Assembly (NCBI RefSeq): GCF_001908725.1
Contig: NZ_CP018725.1
Span: forward strand, 2,288,501-2,352,500
Direction: 5' to 3'
Source of the DNA: Xanthomonas vesicatoria ATCC 35937
GTDB taxonomy: Bacteria > Pseudomonadota > Gammaproteobacteria > Xanthomonadales > Xanthomonadaceae
Length of the DNA stretch: 64,000 nucleotides
The notes below the pieces were generated by a model that had not been told where the DNA came from, searched no databases, and worked only from the letters and a program-made list of their open reading frames with translations. Of the stretch, positions 37,909 to 46,889 are shown one piece after another (the stretch's first letter is position 1; each line of letters starts with the position of its first letter). Made by a program: the position numbers and the translations under genes.

Positions 37909-40080
37909 TCAGGCGCCGAGCAACTCGAATGTCACCGCGTCGCCACTCTTGGCCGATGCGCAGACCCACACATCGAACAGACCGGGCTCTGCACCGAACA
38001 CGCTCTTGGGATTGGTAAACGCCAGCGCCTCGCGCGTCAGCGTAAACACCACATCCATCTGTTGGCCCGGCTGCAGCAACACCTTGCGGAAGCCCTTGAG
38101 TTCGCGCACCGGGCGCACCCGGCTTGCCACCCGATCGTGCACATACAGCTGCACCACTTCTTCGCCGGCAACGGCGCCGGTATTGGTCACGCGCGTGGTG
38201 ATGGTCAGCGTGTCGTCCCAACCAAGTTGCGCGGCGCTCAACTGCGGCTGCGCATACGCAAACGTGGTGTAGCTCAGACCATGTCCAAATGGATACAGCG
38301 GCTCGTTGGGCATTTCGCGCCAACGCGCCTTGTATTCGGACAAGGTCGGCAGCTCGGGACGGCCGGTACGCAAATGATTGTAGAAATACGGCTGCTGCCC
38401 GGTGACCTGCGGAAAGCTGATCGGCAGGCGCGCGGACGGGTTGTAGTCGCCGAATAGCACATCGGCCACACCGGTGCCGGTCTGGGTGCCTAGATACCAG
38501 GTCACCGCAATCGCCTCGGCGTCGCGGACCGCGCCATGCAGCGCCAACGCGCGACCATTGCGCAACAGCACCACGATGGGCGTACCGGTGGCGGCAACCG
38601 CTTCGGCAAGCGCCTGCTGCGCCGGCGGCAACGTGATTTCGGTGCGCGACTGCGCTTCGCCACTGAAACGCTGCGGCTCGCCGAGCGCCAGCACCACCAC
38701 ATCGGCGGCCTGCGCTGCATCGATGGCGGCAGAAATGCCGCCCGGCAGCGCCTCTTCCAGGCCGCAACCTGGCACAACACTCAGGTATTCGGTGCCGACC
38801 ACGGCGCGTACGCCCTGCTCCAGGGTCACGTAACGCGCCTTGTCGCCGAACAACGTCCAGCACCCTTCGATGTTCTCGCGGTCCTGCACGAACGGGCCGA
38901 TCAACGCAATCCGCTGCCCGCTCTTCTTCAGCGGCAGCACCGCGCCGTCGTTCTTCAGCAATACGATCGAGCGCCGCGCCGCATCGCGCGACAACGCGTC
39001 GTGCGCAGGCAGGTGGGCGTTGTCGGCTTCGCGCGCCGGGTCCAGCGAGCGATACGGGTTGTCGAACAAGCCAATCGCATCCTTCAACTGCAGAATGCGG
39101 CGCACGCTGGCATCCAGCGTGGCCATCGGCACTTCGCCGCTTTCCACCAGCGACGGCAGGTGCGCGGCATAGAAGCCGCTCTGCATGCTCAGGTCCAGCC
39201 CGGCCAGGAACGCCTTCTTGGTCGCGTCGCGCTCATCGGCCGCGTAGCCGTGCGCGATCAATTCCATGTCGGCGGTGTAGTCGGAAATCACCACCCCCGG
39301 GAACTGCCATTCACCGCGCAGGATCTCGGTCAGCAGCTCGTGGTTGGCACTGGCCGGCACGCCGTTGATGTCGTTGAACGAAGACATCACCGTCAGTGCG
39401 CCGGCATCGAAGGCAGCCTTGAACGGCGGGAGATGCACATCGCGCAGCGTCTGCGGCGCGATGTCGACGGTGTTGTATTCCATGCCTGCGGCCACGGCGC
39501 CATAGGCGGCGAAGTGCTTGGGCGTGGCCAGCAGACAATCGTCGGCGGTCAGGTCGCTGCCCTGAAAACCGCGCACGCGCGCGGCGGCAAACGCCATGCC
39601 CAGTACCACGTCTTCGCCGGCGCCCTCGGCGCCACGGCCCCAGCGCTGGTCGCGTGCGATATCCACCGCCGGTGCGTAGGTCCAGTGCAGGCCGGCGGCG
39701 GTGGCCTCGATCGCGGTGGCGCGCGCAGTGCGCTCGGCCAGTTCCGGTTCGAAGCTGGCCGCTTCGCCCAGCGGGATCGGGAACACCGTGCGCATGCCGT
39801 GTATCACGTCGGCGGCCAGGATCACCGGGATACCCAGGCGGCTCTCTTCCACCGCCACCTTCTGGATCTGCACGCCCAGCGCGGCGCCCACCCCATTGAA
39901 CAGCGAGCCTACCCGGCCCTGCCGCACCTGCTGCAACACCTCGTCGGCGTTGAGCACATTGGCCTCGGGATTCACGTCCGGCGCGAACGGCCGCACCATG
40001 TCGGCGAACACACCCAACTGGCCGACCTTCTCTTCGACGGTCATCCGGGCAATCAGGGTTTCGATGCGATCAGCAGCCAT
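37909..40080 (-). CDS. GH3 beta-glucosidase (BglX-like)
   Basis: Glycoside hydrolase family 3 enzyme releasing glucose (or xylose) from beta-linked oligosaccharides. 723 residues: (beta/alpha)8 domain (about 1-310) with IPVILAADVIHGMRTVFPIP, RDQRWGRGAEGAGED, KHFAAYGA and the nucleophile Asp in VVISDYTADMELI; the alpha/beta sandwich (about 350-550) with SIVLLKNDGAVLPLKKSG and the acid/base region AQSRTEITLPPAQQ; C-terminal fibronectin-III-like domain (about 620-720) with AQLGWDDTLTITTRVTNTGA. No signal peptide is present in MAADRIETLIARMTVEEKVG, so it appears cytoplasmic, unlike periplasmic BglX. A LacI-family-like operator lies 11 bp upstream. Confidence 0.93.
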   Translation of the reverse strand: MAADRIETLIARMTVEEKVGQLGVFADMVRPFAPDVNPEANVLNADEVLQQVRQGRVGSLFNGVGAALGVQIQKVAVEESRLGIPVILAADVIHGMRTVFPIPLGEAASFEPELAERTARATAIEATAAGLHWTYAPAVDIARDQRWGRGAEGAGEDVVLGMAFAAARVRGFQGSDLTADDCLLATPKHFAAYGAVAAGMEYNTVDIAPQTLRDVHLPPFKAAFDAGALTVMSSFNDINGVPASANHELLTEILRGEWQFPGVVISDYTADMELIAHGYAADERDATKKAFLAGLDLSMQSGFYAAHLPSLVESGEVPMATLDASVRRILQLKDAIGLFDNPYRSLDPAREADNAHLPAHDALSRDAARRSIVLLKNDGAVLPLKKSGQRIALIGPFVQDRENIEGCWTLFGDKARYVTLEQGVRAVVGTEYLSVVPGCGLEEALPGGISAAIDAAQAADVVVLALGEPQRFSGEAQSRTEITLPPAQQALAEAVAATGTPIVVLLRNGRALALHGAVRDAEAIAVTWYLGTQTGTGVADVLFGDYNPSARLPISFPQVTGQQPYFYNHLRTGRPELPTLSEYKARWREMPNEPLYPFGHGLSYTTFAYAQPQLSAAQLGWDDTLTITTRVTNTGAVAGEEVVQLYVHDRVASRVRPVRELKGFRKVLLQPGQQMDVVFTLTREALAFTNPKSVFGAEPGLFDVWVCASAKSGDAVTFELLGA

Positions 40081-40090
40081 GAGATCCTTG

Positions 40091-40104
40091 AGAAAACGTT
40101 TACA
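40091..40104 (-). promoter_or_regulatory. LacI-family-like operator upstream of the GH3 gene
   Basis: On the minus strand TGTAAACGTTTTCT, centred on CG with AAACGTTT symmetric core; fits the TGNAANCGNTNNCA pattern bound by LacI/GalR-family proteins. Located 11-24 bp before the ATG, where binding would block initiation or early elongation. No LacI-type gene is in the window. Confidence 0.55.
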
Positions 40105-40259
40105 TGGCCGGCAATTCTAGCCCGACGCGACCGCGGAGGTGCAAGTTTCGGGCGCGAAAAATCGTGATTGGCGAATTGTCGCGCTCGCTGTGAAGACGCA
40201 TGCCGCGATGAATCGATGCGGTCGCCTGCCCGGATTCCGGTGCGAATGGCCTGAGATCT

Positions 40260-40619
40260 TCAGGCCTGAGCGCGTGCCCGTTCGATGATCACGCCTACTG
40301 CCTGGGCGCCACGCACCGCGCCAGGCTTGCTCAGCTTCAGCCGCAACCAGTGCACGCCGAACTCGTCCAGCACGATCGCTGCGCAGCGCTCGGCCAGCGT
40401 TTCGACCAGCCCGAAGTCGGACGCCTGCACGAATTCGATCAGACGCTTGCTCACCGCCTTGTAGTTCAAGGTATCGGCAATGTTGTCGCTGGCGGCTGGA
40501 ATGCGGTTGTCGAACCCCATCTCCAGATCGAACCGCAAGGTCTGCCGGATCCGCCGCTCCCAGTCGTAGATGCCGATCAGCGCATCGATGTCGAGACCTT
40601 CAATAAACACTTTGTCCAT
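40260..40619 (-). CDS. folB: Dihydroneopterin aldolase
   Basis: Converts 7,8-dihydroneopterin to 6-hydroxymethyl-dihydropterin in folate synthesis. 119 residues, full length. MDKVFIEGLDIDALIGIYDW matches FolB; catalytic/substrate residues appear in DTLNYKAVSK (Tyr), LVETLAERCAAIVL (Glu) and LRLKLSKPGAVRGAQAVGV (Lys). It is leftward, downstream of tsaD with an 86-bp gap that contains a degenerate heptamer array. A 7-bp hairpin (40248-40266) overlaps the stop codon. Confidence 0.95.
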   Translation of the reverse strand: MDKVFIEGLDIDALIGIYDWERRIRQTLRFDLEMGFDNRIPAASDNIADTLNYKAVSKRLIEFVQASDFGLVETLAERCAAIVLDEFGVHWLRLKLSKPGAVRGAQAVGVIIERARAQA

Positions 40620-40627
40620 GGGATAGA

Positions 40628-40655
40628 GAATAGGGAGTCGGGAAAGGGAATGGGG
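40628..40655. repeat. Degenerate heptamer array between tsaD and folB
   Basis: GGG triplets recur every 6-7 bases (GAATAGGGAGTCGGGAAAGG, then GAATGGGG). This is the complement of GATTCCC-type units and a diverged copy of the arrays at 16947 and 40707, placed just before the folB start codon. Confidence 0.6.
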
Positions 40656-40705
40656 AGAAGCCAGGGCGACAACACAGGCACGGACAGGGTCGGGGTAACG
40701 CTTTC

Positions 40706-41767
40706 CTATTCCCGATTCTCAATTCCCAATTCCCGCGCCGCCGCCAACGGCGGCAAGCCCGCCATATCCCAGCGCGGCGTCACATGCACCTCGGCTCCGG
40801 TACGCTCGCCGGCCTCCAGGCGCAGCGCGCCGGCGAAGGCGATCATGGCGCCGTTGTCGGTGCATAGGGCCGGGCGCGGGAAGCACACCCGGCCACCACG
40901 CCGCTGCGTCGCCTCGTGCAATTGCGCGCGCAGGCGCTTGTTGGCGCCCACCCCGCCGGCCACCACCAACGTATTGCAACCGGCGGCATCCAGCGCGCGC
41001 AGGCATTTGATCGCCAGCGTCTCCACCACCGCATCTTCGAAACCGCGCGCGATGTCCGCGCGCGTCGTGTCGGACTGGTCGCTGCCGCGCCAGGCCAGCA
41101 GCACCTGGGTCTTAAGCCCGCTGAAACTGAAATCCAGCCCCGGCCGGTCGGTCATCGGCCGCGCGAACTTGTAGCGCCCCGGCGTGCCGGTTTCGGCAAG
41201 CGCGGCCAGCTGCGGGCCGCCCGGATACGGCAGACCCATCATCTTGGCGGTCTTGTCGAAGGCCTCGCCAGCGGCGTCGTCCAGCGTTTCACCCAGCACT
41301 TCGTAACGCCCGAGCGCCTTCACCGAGACCAATTGGGTATGGCCGCCGGAGACCAGCAGCGCCACGAACGGTGGCTGCGGCGGGTCGTCTTCCATCAGTG
41401 GGGCGAGCAGATGGCCTTCCATGTGGTGCACCCCGATCGCCGGAACGTCCAGTGCCCACGCCAGCGAGCGCGCCACTCCGGCGCCTACAAGGAGTGCGCC
41501 GACCAAACCCGGGCCGGCGGTATACGCCACCCCGTCCAGTTCGTCGATGCGCAACCCCGCTTCGCCCAGGGTCTGGCGGATCAACGGCAGCAGCTTGCGC
41601 ACGTGGTCGCGGCTGGCCAGCTCGGGCACCACCCCGCCGTACTCGGCATGTAGGGCGATCTGGCTGTAGACCGCATGGGCGCGCAGCGCCGCCACGCCGG
41701 ACAGGGCAGTGTCGTAGACCGCCACGCCGGTCTCATCGCATGATGATTCGATCCCAAGGACTTTCAC
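40706..41767 (-). CDS. tsaD: tRNA N6-adenosine threonylcarbamoyltransferase subunit TsaD
   Basis: Transfers threonylcarbamoyl to A37 of ANN-decoding tRNAs, with TsaB and TsaE. 353 residues from a GTG at 41767, which gives the family N terminus ([18 protein letters not shown]); an in-frame ATG five codons upstream (41782) is the alternative. Metal and nucleotide motifs: [27 protein letters not shown] (HxxxH-type iron ligands), [39 protein letters not shown] and [12 protein letters not shown]. The C-terminal residues ELGIENRE and the TAG stop are encoded by a tandem heptamer array. Divergent from rpsU, the usual gammaproteobacterial arrangement. Confidence 0.96.
   Translation of the reverse strand: MKVLGIESSCDETGVAVYDTALSGVAALRAHAVYSQIALHAEYGGVVPELASRDHVRKLLPLIRQTLGEAGLRIDELDGVAYTAGPGLVGALLVGAGVARSLAWALDVPAIGVHHMEGHLLAPLMEDDPPQPPFVALLVSGGHTQLVSVKALGRYEVLGETLDDAAGEAFDKTAKMMGLPYPGGPQLAALAETGTPGRYKFARPMTDRPGLDFSFSGLKTQVLLAWRGSDQSDTTRADIARGFEDAVVETLAIKCLRALDAAGCNTLVVAGGVGANKRLRAQLHEATQRRGGRVCFPRPALCTDNGAMIAFAGALRLEAGERTGAEVHVTPRWDMAGLPPLAAARELGIENRE
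40707..40734. repeat. Tandem heptamer array inside the 3' end of tsaD
   Basis: Four seven-base units TATTCCC, GATTCTC, AATTCCC, AATTCCC. The first contains the complement of the tsaD stop codon; the others encode its last residues on the minus strand. Confidence 0.8.
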
Positions 41768-41921
41768 GGTAGCTCGGCACATAGAACAAGTGTCCATTTT
41801 CGCAGCTTTTGGGCTGCGCAGATGCGCCGGCGGCGATCTGCTACGCGCCCGCATCCACGGCACCGAATCGGGCGCAAACGCACGCCCTGGCGGGCTTGTG
41901 AAGGTAAATGTCGGCAGGGGC

Positions 41922-41949
41922 TTGCAGGTCGTTGGCAAGTCGTTATAAT
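41922..41949 (+). promoter_or_regulatory. Sigma-70 promoter of rpsU
   Basis: TTGCAG (41922-41927), 16-bp spacer, consensus TATAAT (41944-41949), about 97 bp before the rpsU start codon, in the divergent tsaD/rpsU region. Confidence 0.75.
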
Positions 41950-42045
41950 GCGCGGCTCGCCGGGGCAACCCGGAAATTCCGTCACGCGAGTCCGCTCGCA
42001 CCCGCCCGGGGCTCCCGGACGGAAATCCCATTTTCTGGAGAACAC

Positions 42046-42261
42046 ATGCCCAGCGTTAAAGTCCGCGAGAACGAGCCCTTCGAATTTGCGCTCCGCCGTT
42101 TCAAGCGCACCTGCGAAAAGGCCGGCGTGCTGGCCGAAACCCGCAAGCGCGAGTTCTATGAAAAGCCGACCCAGGAGCGTAAGCGCAAGGCCGCCGCTGC
42201 TGTGAAGCGTCAGTTGCGTCGTTCCTCGCGCGACGTCACCAAGCGCCAGCGCTTGTACTGA
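42046..42261 (+). CDS. rpsU: 30S ribosomal protein S21
   Basis: 71-residue basic protein ([40 protein letters not shown]) identical in layout to bacterial S21, a late-assembling small-subunit protein that helps base-pair the mRNA leader. GGAG lies 5 nt before the ATG. First gene of the macromolecular synthesis cluster (rpsU, yqeY, dnaG). Confidence 0.97.
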
Positions 42262-42324
42262 TCGAACGCGGTTCTTGTCGACGGGTCTGCGCTGTAGGCG
42301 CGGCCCATCGAAACAGAACCCAGG

Positions 42325-42355
42325 AGCCGGCACGCGCAAGCGTCGCCGGCTTTTT
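42325..42355 (+). terminator. Terminator after rpsU
   Basis: AGCCGGC (42325-42331) pairs with GCCGGCT (42345-42351), followed by TTTTT. It would separate abundant rpsU mRNA from the downstream yqeY-dnaG genes, as the internal terminator does in the E. coli rpsU-dnaG-rpoD operon. Confidence 0.85.
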
Positions 42356-42510
42356 GTATTGGTCCATTGAACGGGCCTAACGCGTCATTGGCGATATGAC
42401 GCCGCCGGCCCTGCCCGCGCGCAACCATCTCGCCCTTCCCCTCTGTTTCGCCGACGCACGTTGCCAGCGCAGCGCGTCGGCCCCTTCACTACGTAACCAG
42501 GAGTTACCGC

Positions 42511-42957
42511 ATGCCCCTGAAGCAGCAGCTCACCGATGACATGAAGGCCGCGATGAAGTCCGGCGACAAGCACAGCCTGGGTGTGATCCGGCTGATCAAC
42601 GCCGCGATCAAGCAGAAGGAAGTGGACGAGCGCATCGACATGGACGACGCCGCGGTGATCGCCGTGCTCGACAAGATGGTCAAGCAGCGCAAGGATTCGG
42701 TGACCCAGTTCGAAGCGGCCGCACGCGACGACCTAGCCCAGATCGAGCGCGCGGAAATCGTGGTGATCGAGCGCTATCTGCCGGCCAAGATGGGCGAAGC
42801 CGAGATCGTGGCCGCCATCCAGGCCGCGATCAGCGAAACAGGTGCCAGCAGCCCGGCCGACATTGGCAAGCTGATGGGCGCACTCAAGCCCAAGCTGGCC
42901 GGTCAGGCCGACATGGGCCTGGTCTCGACCCTGGTCAAGCAGCACCTGGCAGGCTGA
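42511..42957 (+). CDS. yqeY: GatB/YqeY domain protein
   Basis: 148-residue stand-alone YqeY protein, related to the tail domain of the amidotransferase subunit GatB. MPLKQQLTDDMKAAMKSGDK, VIRLINAAIKQKEVDER, KQRKDSVTQFEAAARDDLAQ, IERYLPAKMGE and LGxMGxLK-type segment GKLMGALKPKLAGQADMGLV are diagnostic. CAGGAG precedes the ATG. Often found between rpsU and dnaG. Precise role unknown; the domain binds tRNA in GatB. Confidence 0.95.
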   Translation: MPLKQQLTDDMKAAMKSGDKHSLGVIRLINAAIKQKEVDERIDMDDAAVIAVLDKMVKQRKDSVTQFEAAARDDLAQIERAEIVVIERYLPAKMGEAEIVAAIQAAISETGASSPADIGKLMGALKPKLAGQADMGLVSTLVKQHLAG

Positions 42958-43340
42958 TCCACGCGTCCGCACGGCCCTGCGCCAAAAAGCCGGGGCGCTG
43001 CGGACAGCGTGAGGTGTTCGCGCTGAAAAATCAGCGCCCGTGGCATTGCCGAAGCGCGCCGGCACTCCGCAGGGCAGCGCCGCTATGCGCACGCTCTACG
43101 AAAACGCTTCGCATGCCGAAGACGCAACGCCTCATCCAAAGTCGCGATACGGCAACCGCATCGCGCACTGCGCGAGCGCATCGCTTACCCATTGACGCAT
43201 CCCGGCTCGCCAAGCGTGCTTTCACCCCTCCTTCGATTTGGCCCTGCTAGAACGGGTAAGCCAGCGCAGGCGTGGACAAGGTTTTCCCGCATACCGACCT
43301 TGTTCCGACCCACCTGCGCAAACAACGGTATGCGCCAAGG
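42958..43340. other. Intergenic region between yqeY and the YihY gene
   Basis: 383 bp with no credible gene. An imperfect GC-rich inverted repeat around 42965-43010 may be a weak terminator. The YihY reading frame stays open back to a GTG at 43272, so up to 69 bp could be coding. Confidence 0.5.
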
Positions 43341-44309
43341 ATGTTTCCGCCGGTGACAACGCTTTCAACCGCCTATCTGCATAAGCATGTGAGCCGCCTG
43401 CAGCGCAGCGTCCCGATGGCACTGCTGAACCGCTTTATCGAAATCGACGTGATGACGCAGGCTGCGTCGTTGTCGTTTTACGCACTGCTGTCGCTGGCAC
43501 CGCTGCTGGTGCTGCTGTTATGGCTGACGGCCTCGCTGTATCCGCCTGCGCAGGACGCGTTGGTGCAGCAGGTTGCACAACTTGCCGGCGGCAGCGCGGC
43601 CGAAGTTGCGCAGACCATCATCCGTAATGCGACCGATCAGCCCGGCGTAGGCTCACTGGCAGGATTGTGGAGCACGCTGTTGTTGTTTATCGGCGCCACG
43701 GCGGTGTTTGCGCAGCTGCAGAACGCCTTGAACCTGATTTTCCGCACCGACAAGCAACGCCTGGACGGCCTGATGGCGTGGCTGAAAAAGCGCGTGTTCT
43801 CGTTTGGCGTGATTCTGGCCCTGGGCTTTTTGCTGATCGTGTCGATGATCGCCACCACTGCATTGCAGGTGGTGTTTGCGCGCCTGCCATCGGTGTTGCC
43901 GGCCGTGGGCTATGTCACCACGCTGGCGCTGTATTCGTTGGCGTTTGCCTTCCTGTATCGCTACCTGCCCGACCGCACCGTCGATTGGCGCCAAGCGTTT
44001 CTGGGCGGTGTCATCACCGCGCTGCTGTTTGCGCTGGGCCGCTATGCCATTGGGGTGTACATCGCCACCGCGGCGCCCGGCAGCGCCTACGGCTCGATGG
44101 GCACGCTGGTGATCCTGCTGGTGTGGATGTATTACGCCTCGGTGGTGTTCTTCGTCGGTGCGTTGATTACCGCGGTGATCGACGAGCGTGTCCGCTCGCA
44201 CCGCAAGTTGCGCGAGGCCGGCGTGGACCCGGAGCACCCACCGGTGGTCGTGCCGCCAGCTGATGCGCAGGCAGGTTCCGCAGCTCCGACGCCGACGCAG
44301 CACAGCTGA
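43341..44309 (+). CDS. YihY/BrkB-family inner-membrane protein
   Basis: 322 residues from MFPPVTTLSTAYLHKHVSRL (a GTG start at 43272 adding 23 residues is possible; neither has a good ribosome binding site). Six membrane helices in the YihY pattern: TQAASLSFYALLSLAPLLVL, FIGATAVFAQLQNALNLIFR, VFSFGVILALGFLLIVSMIA, VTTLALYSLAFAFLYRYLPD, AFLGGVITALLFALGRYAIG and TLVILLVWMYYASVVFFVGA. C-terminal tail Pro/Ala-rich. Old names (ribonuclease BN, virulence factor BrkB) are misleading; the function is unknown. It is inserted between yqeY and dnaG. Confidence 0.92.
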   Translation: MFPPVTTLSTAYLHKHVSRLQRSVPMALLNRFIEIDVMTQAASLSFYALLSLAPLLVLLLWLTASLYPPAQDALVQQVAQLAGGSAAEVAQTIIRNATDQPGVGSLAGLWSTLLLFIGATAVFAQLQNALNLIFRTDKQRLDGLMAWLKKRVFSFGVILALGFLLIVSMIATTALQVVFARLPSVLPAVGYVTTLALYSLAFAFLYRYLPDRTVDWRQAFLGGVITALLFALGRYAIGVYIATAAPGSAYGSMGTLVILLVWMYYASVVFFVGALITAVIDERVRSHRKLREAGVDPEHPPVVVPPADAQAGSAAPTPTQHS

Positions 44310-44393
44310 GCGTCAGCTGATACAGGCAGCGGCAGCGCCGGCGGGCGCCTTCTAAAACAGGGCGGCCGCGGGCCGCTGCGATATCCTAGCGGG

Positions 44394-46142
44394 ATGGCCC
44401 GCATCCCCGACGCATTCATCGACGAATTGCTTGCACGCACCGACATCGTCGAAGTGGTGGGCGGCCGCGTGCCGCTCAAGCGCCAGGGCAAGGAATATTC
44501 GGCGCGCTGCCCGTTCCATGACGAACGCTCGGCCTCGTTCACGGTCTCGCCGACCAAGCAGTTCTATCACTGCTTCGGCTGTGGCGCGCATGGCACGGCG
44601 ATCAGCTTTTTGATGAATTACGACCGCCTCGAGTTTCTCGATGCGGTCGACGAGCTGGCCAAGCGCGCCGGTATGGAGATTCCGCGCGACACGCAGCAGC
44701 GCACCCCGCAGCAGCAAGACGACAGCCGCGAGCTGTATTCGGCACTGGAAGCGGCCACCAAGTTCTTTCAGCGCCAGCTCGAAGGCAGCACACGCGCGGC
44801 CGAATACCTGGATGGGCGCGGCGTGGACGCCGACAATCGTGCGCGTTTCCAGATCGGCTATGCGCCCGATGGCTATAGCGCATTGAAGGACACCCTGGGC
44901 ACCGATGCGCGTCGCATGAGCGTGCTCGAACGCGCCGGGCTATTTTCCAAGAACGACCGCGGCCATGTCTACGACAAATTCCGCGACCGGGTGATGTTCC
45001 CGATCTTCGACCGCCGTGGCCGCGTCATTGCCTTCGGCGGCCGCATCATGGGCGCCCCGGCCGATGGCCGCGACCCGGGCCCGAAATACCTCAATTCGCC
45101 GGAAACCACGCTGTTCCACAAGGGCCGCGAGTTGTACGGCCTGTGGCAGGTGCGTCAGGCCAATCAGAAGATCGAGCGGCTGATCGTGGTCGAGGGCTAC
45201 ATGGACGTGGTGTCGCTGTTCCAGTTTGGTGTGACCCAGGCGGTGGCCACCTTGGGCACCGCCACCACGCCAGAGCATGCCGAGCTGCTGTTCCGCAATG
45301 CGCCGGATGTGTACTTCTGCTTCGACGGCGACAATGCCGGGCGCAAGGCCGGTTGGCGCGCGCTCGAATCGGTGCTGCCGCGCATGAAGGATGGCCGCCA
45401 GGCGTTCTTCCTGTTCCTGCCCGATGGCGAAGACCCGGACACCATCGTCCGCAAGGAAGGCGCGCAGGCCTTCGACCAGCGCCTGAAACAGGCCACGCCG
45501 CTGTCACAGTTCTTTTTCGACGAAATGTCGCGCGAGATCAATCTGCACACGCTGGACGGCAAGGCGCGCCTGGCCGAGCGTGCCAAACCAATGCTGGCGC
45601 AGATTCCCGAAGGCGCGTTCGGCGATCTGATGAAGCAGGAACTGGCGCGCATGACCGGCGTCGGCGCGAGCATGTCCGCGCAACAGTCCTCGCCAAAGAC
45701 ACGGCCGCCCGTGCGCATGGGTGCACCCACGCAGAAACGCAGCCTGGTGCGTGCGTCGATCGCCATCCTGTTGCAACAACCCTCACTGGCGATGAGCCTG
45801 GAAGGCGACCACGATTTTTCCGGCTTGCGCCTGCCCGGCATCGAGCTGTTGATGGAGCTGCTGGCGCTGGTACGGCAACGGCCGGAAATCAGCACCGGCG
45901 CGTTGCTGGAACACTTCGCCGAGCGCGAGGAACTGGTTGCGCTGCAGAAGCTGGCCGCGCAGGAGCTGCCCGGCGACGAGCATAGCTGGGCAATCGAGTT
46001 GCACGACGTCGTCGCCCAGCTCGACAAGCAGTTACTGCGCCAGCGCGTGGAAGAGCTGCAGGCCAAGCAGCGCGCGCAGGGCCTGGACAACACCGACAAA
46101 TACGAAATGCGCGAGTTGCTCAAGGCGCTTGCAGCGTTGTGA
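44394..46142 (+). CDS. dnaG: DNA primase
   Basis: Synthesises RNA primers for replication. 582 residues: N-terminal CHC2 zinc ribbon (Cys39, His42, Cys60, Cys63 in CPFHDERSAS and FYHCFGCGAHG), the catalytic core with the basic RNAP motif and Toprim centre (FGGRIMGAP, LIVVEGYMDVVSLFQFGV, CFDGDNAGRKA, LPDGEDPDTIVRKEG), and a C-terminal helicase-binding domain (about 430-582). Full length compared with E. coli (581). Its TGA overlaps the next ATG by one base. Unlike the E. coli operon, rpoD does not follow. Confidence 0.97.
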   Translation: MARIPDAFIDELLARTDIVEVVGGRVPLKRQGKEYSARCPFHDERSASFTVSPTKQFYHCFGCGAHGTAISFLMNYDRLEFLDAVDELAKRAGMEIPRDTQQRTPQQQDDSRELYSALEAATKFFQRQLEGSTRAAEYLDGRGVDADNRARFQIGYAPDGYSALKDTLGTDARRMSVLERAGLFSKNDRGHVYDKFRDRVMFPIFDRRGRVIAFGGRIMGAPADGRDPGPKYLNSPETTLFHKGRELYGLWQVRQANQKIERLIVVEGYMDVVSLFQFGVTQAVATLGTATTPEHAELLFRNAPDVYFCFDGDNAGRKAGWRALESVLPRMKDGRQAFFLFLPDGEDPDTIVRKEGAQAFDQRLKQATPLSQFFFDEMSREINLHTLDGKARLAERAKPMLAQIPEGAFGDLMKQELARMTGVGASMSAQQSSPKTRPPVRMGAPTQKRSLVRASIAILLQQPSLAMSLEGDHDFSGLRLPGIELLMELLALVRQRPEISTGALLEHFAEREELVALQKLAAQELPGDEHSWAIELHDVVAQLDKQLLRQRVEELQAKQRAQGLDNTDKYEMRELLKALAAL

Positions 46143-46639
46143 TGCCCCACCGCCTGCGCCATGCGGCCTGGTGCATTGCGCTGCTCAGCAGCGCTGCGTT
46201 GGCGCAGGCAACGCACGCAGGCAGCACCGGCAATCTCTCCAGTTCCGGCCAGCCCACGCAGGCAGACCTGCGCGCTGCTGCGGCCAAGGGCGTCACCACG
46301 GTGATCGATCTGCGCGGCCCGGAGGAGCCACGCGGCTACGACGAAATCGCAGCCACCGAGGCACTGGGCCTGCGCTACGTGCGCCTGCCGGTCCGCAATG
46401 CCGATGCACTCACCCCAGAAGCCGCACGCGTGTTGCAACGGGCGCTCGATCAACAGCAGCACGGCGCCGTGTTACTGCATTGCGCCACCGGCAATCGCGC
46501 CGGCGCGCTGCTGGCCCTGCTCGCCGCACGCGAAGGGGCAAGCACCGAACAGGCTCTGCAAGTCGGACGCGATGCTGGCATGCGGCCGTCGCTGGAGGCA
46601 GCGGTGCGCAAGCAACTGGACGCTGCACCGCAACGCTGA
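46142..46639 (+). CDS. Periplasmic protein-tyrosine-phosphatase-like protein (DSP/BLH fold)
   Basis: 165 residues with signal peptide MPHRLRHAAWCIALLSSAAL. The catalytic loop LLHCATGNRAGALLAL has the C-x5-R phosphatase signature; the general-acid region may be RGPEEPRGYDEI. N-terminal SGQPTQADLRAAAAKGVTTV followed by VIDLRGP is the hallmark of the beta-lactamase-hydrolase-like/DSP family (SxQPtxaqlxxaaxxGvxtVIdlR). The ATG overlaps the dnaG stop (TGATG), so its synthesis is coupled to primase, which is unusual for an exported phosphatase. Substrate unknown. Confidence 0.87.
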   Translation: MPHRLRHAAWCIALLSSAALAQATHAGSTGNLSSSGQPTQADLRAAAAKGVTTVIDLRGPEEPRGYDEIAATEALGLRYVRLPVRNADALTPEAARVLQRALDQQQHGAVLLHCATGNRAGALLALLAAREGASTEQALQVGRDAGMRPSLEAAVRKQLDAAPQR

Positions 46640-46889
46640 GAACGCGCGGTGCCCCCGCAGCCACAACGACACAGTCTTGGAACACCTAACAAAACGATTG
46701 TGCTCCCCAGGCAGGCGCGGCCGGTGCTTGGCGCGGCATGTACCAATCGCCCACTCCGGTTCCCATGCGCTTTCCACACCCACCTGACGACTGCTCGCGG
46801 CGATTTGTCAGCCGCTCTCAGGCAGCGCACGCACGCGTCGTAGAATGACCCGCTCCAGGCGCACGATCGCGCGATACCGTCGGATCTCG

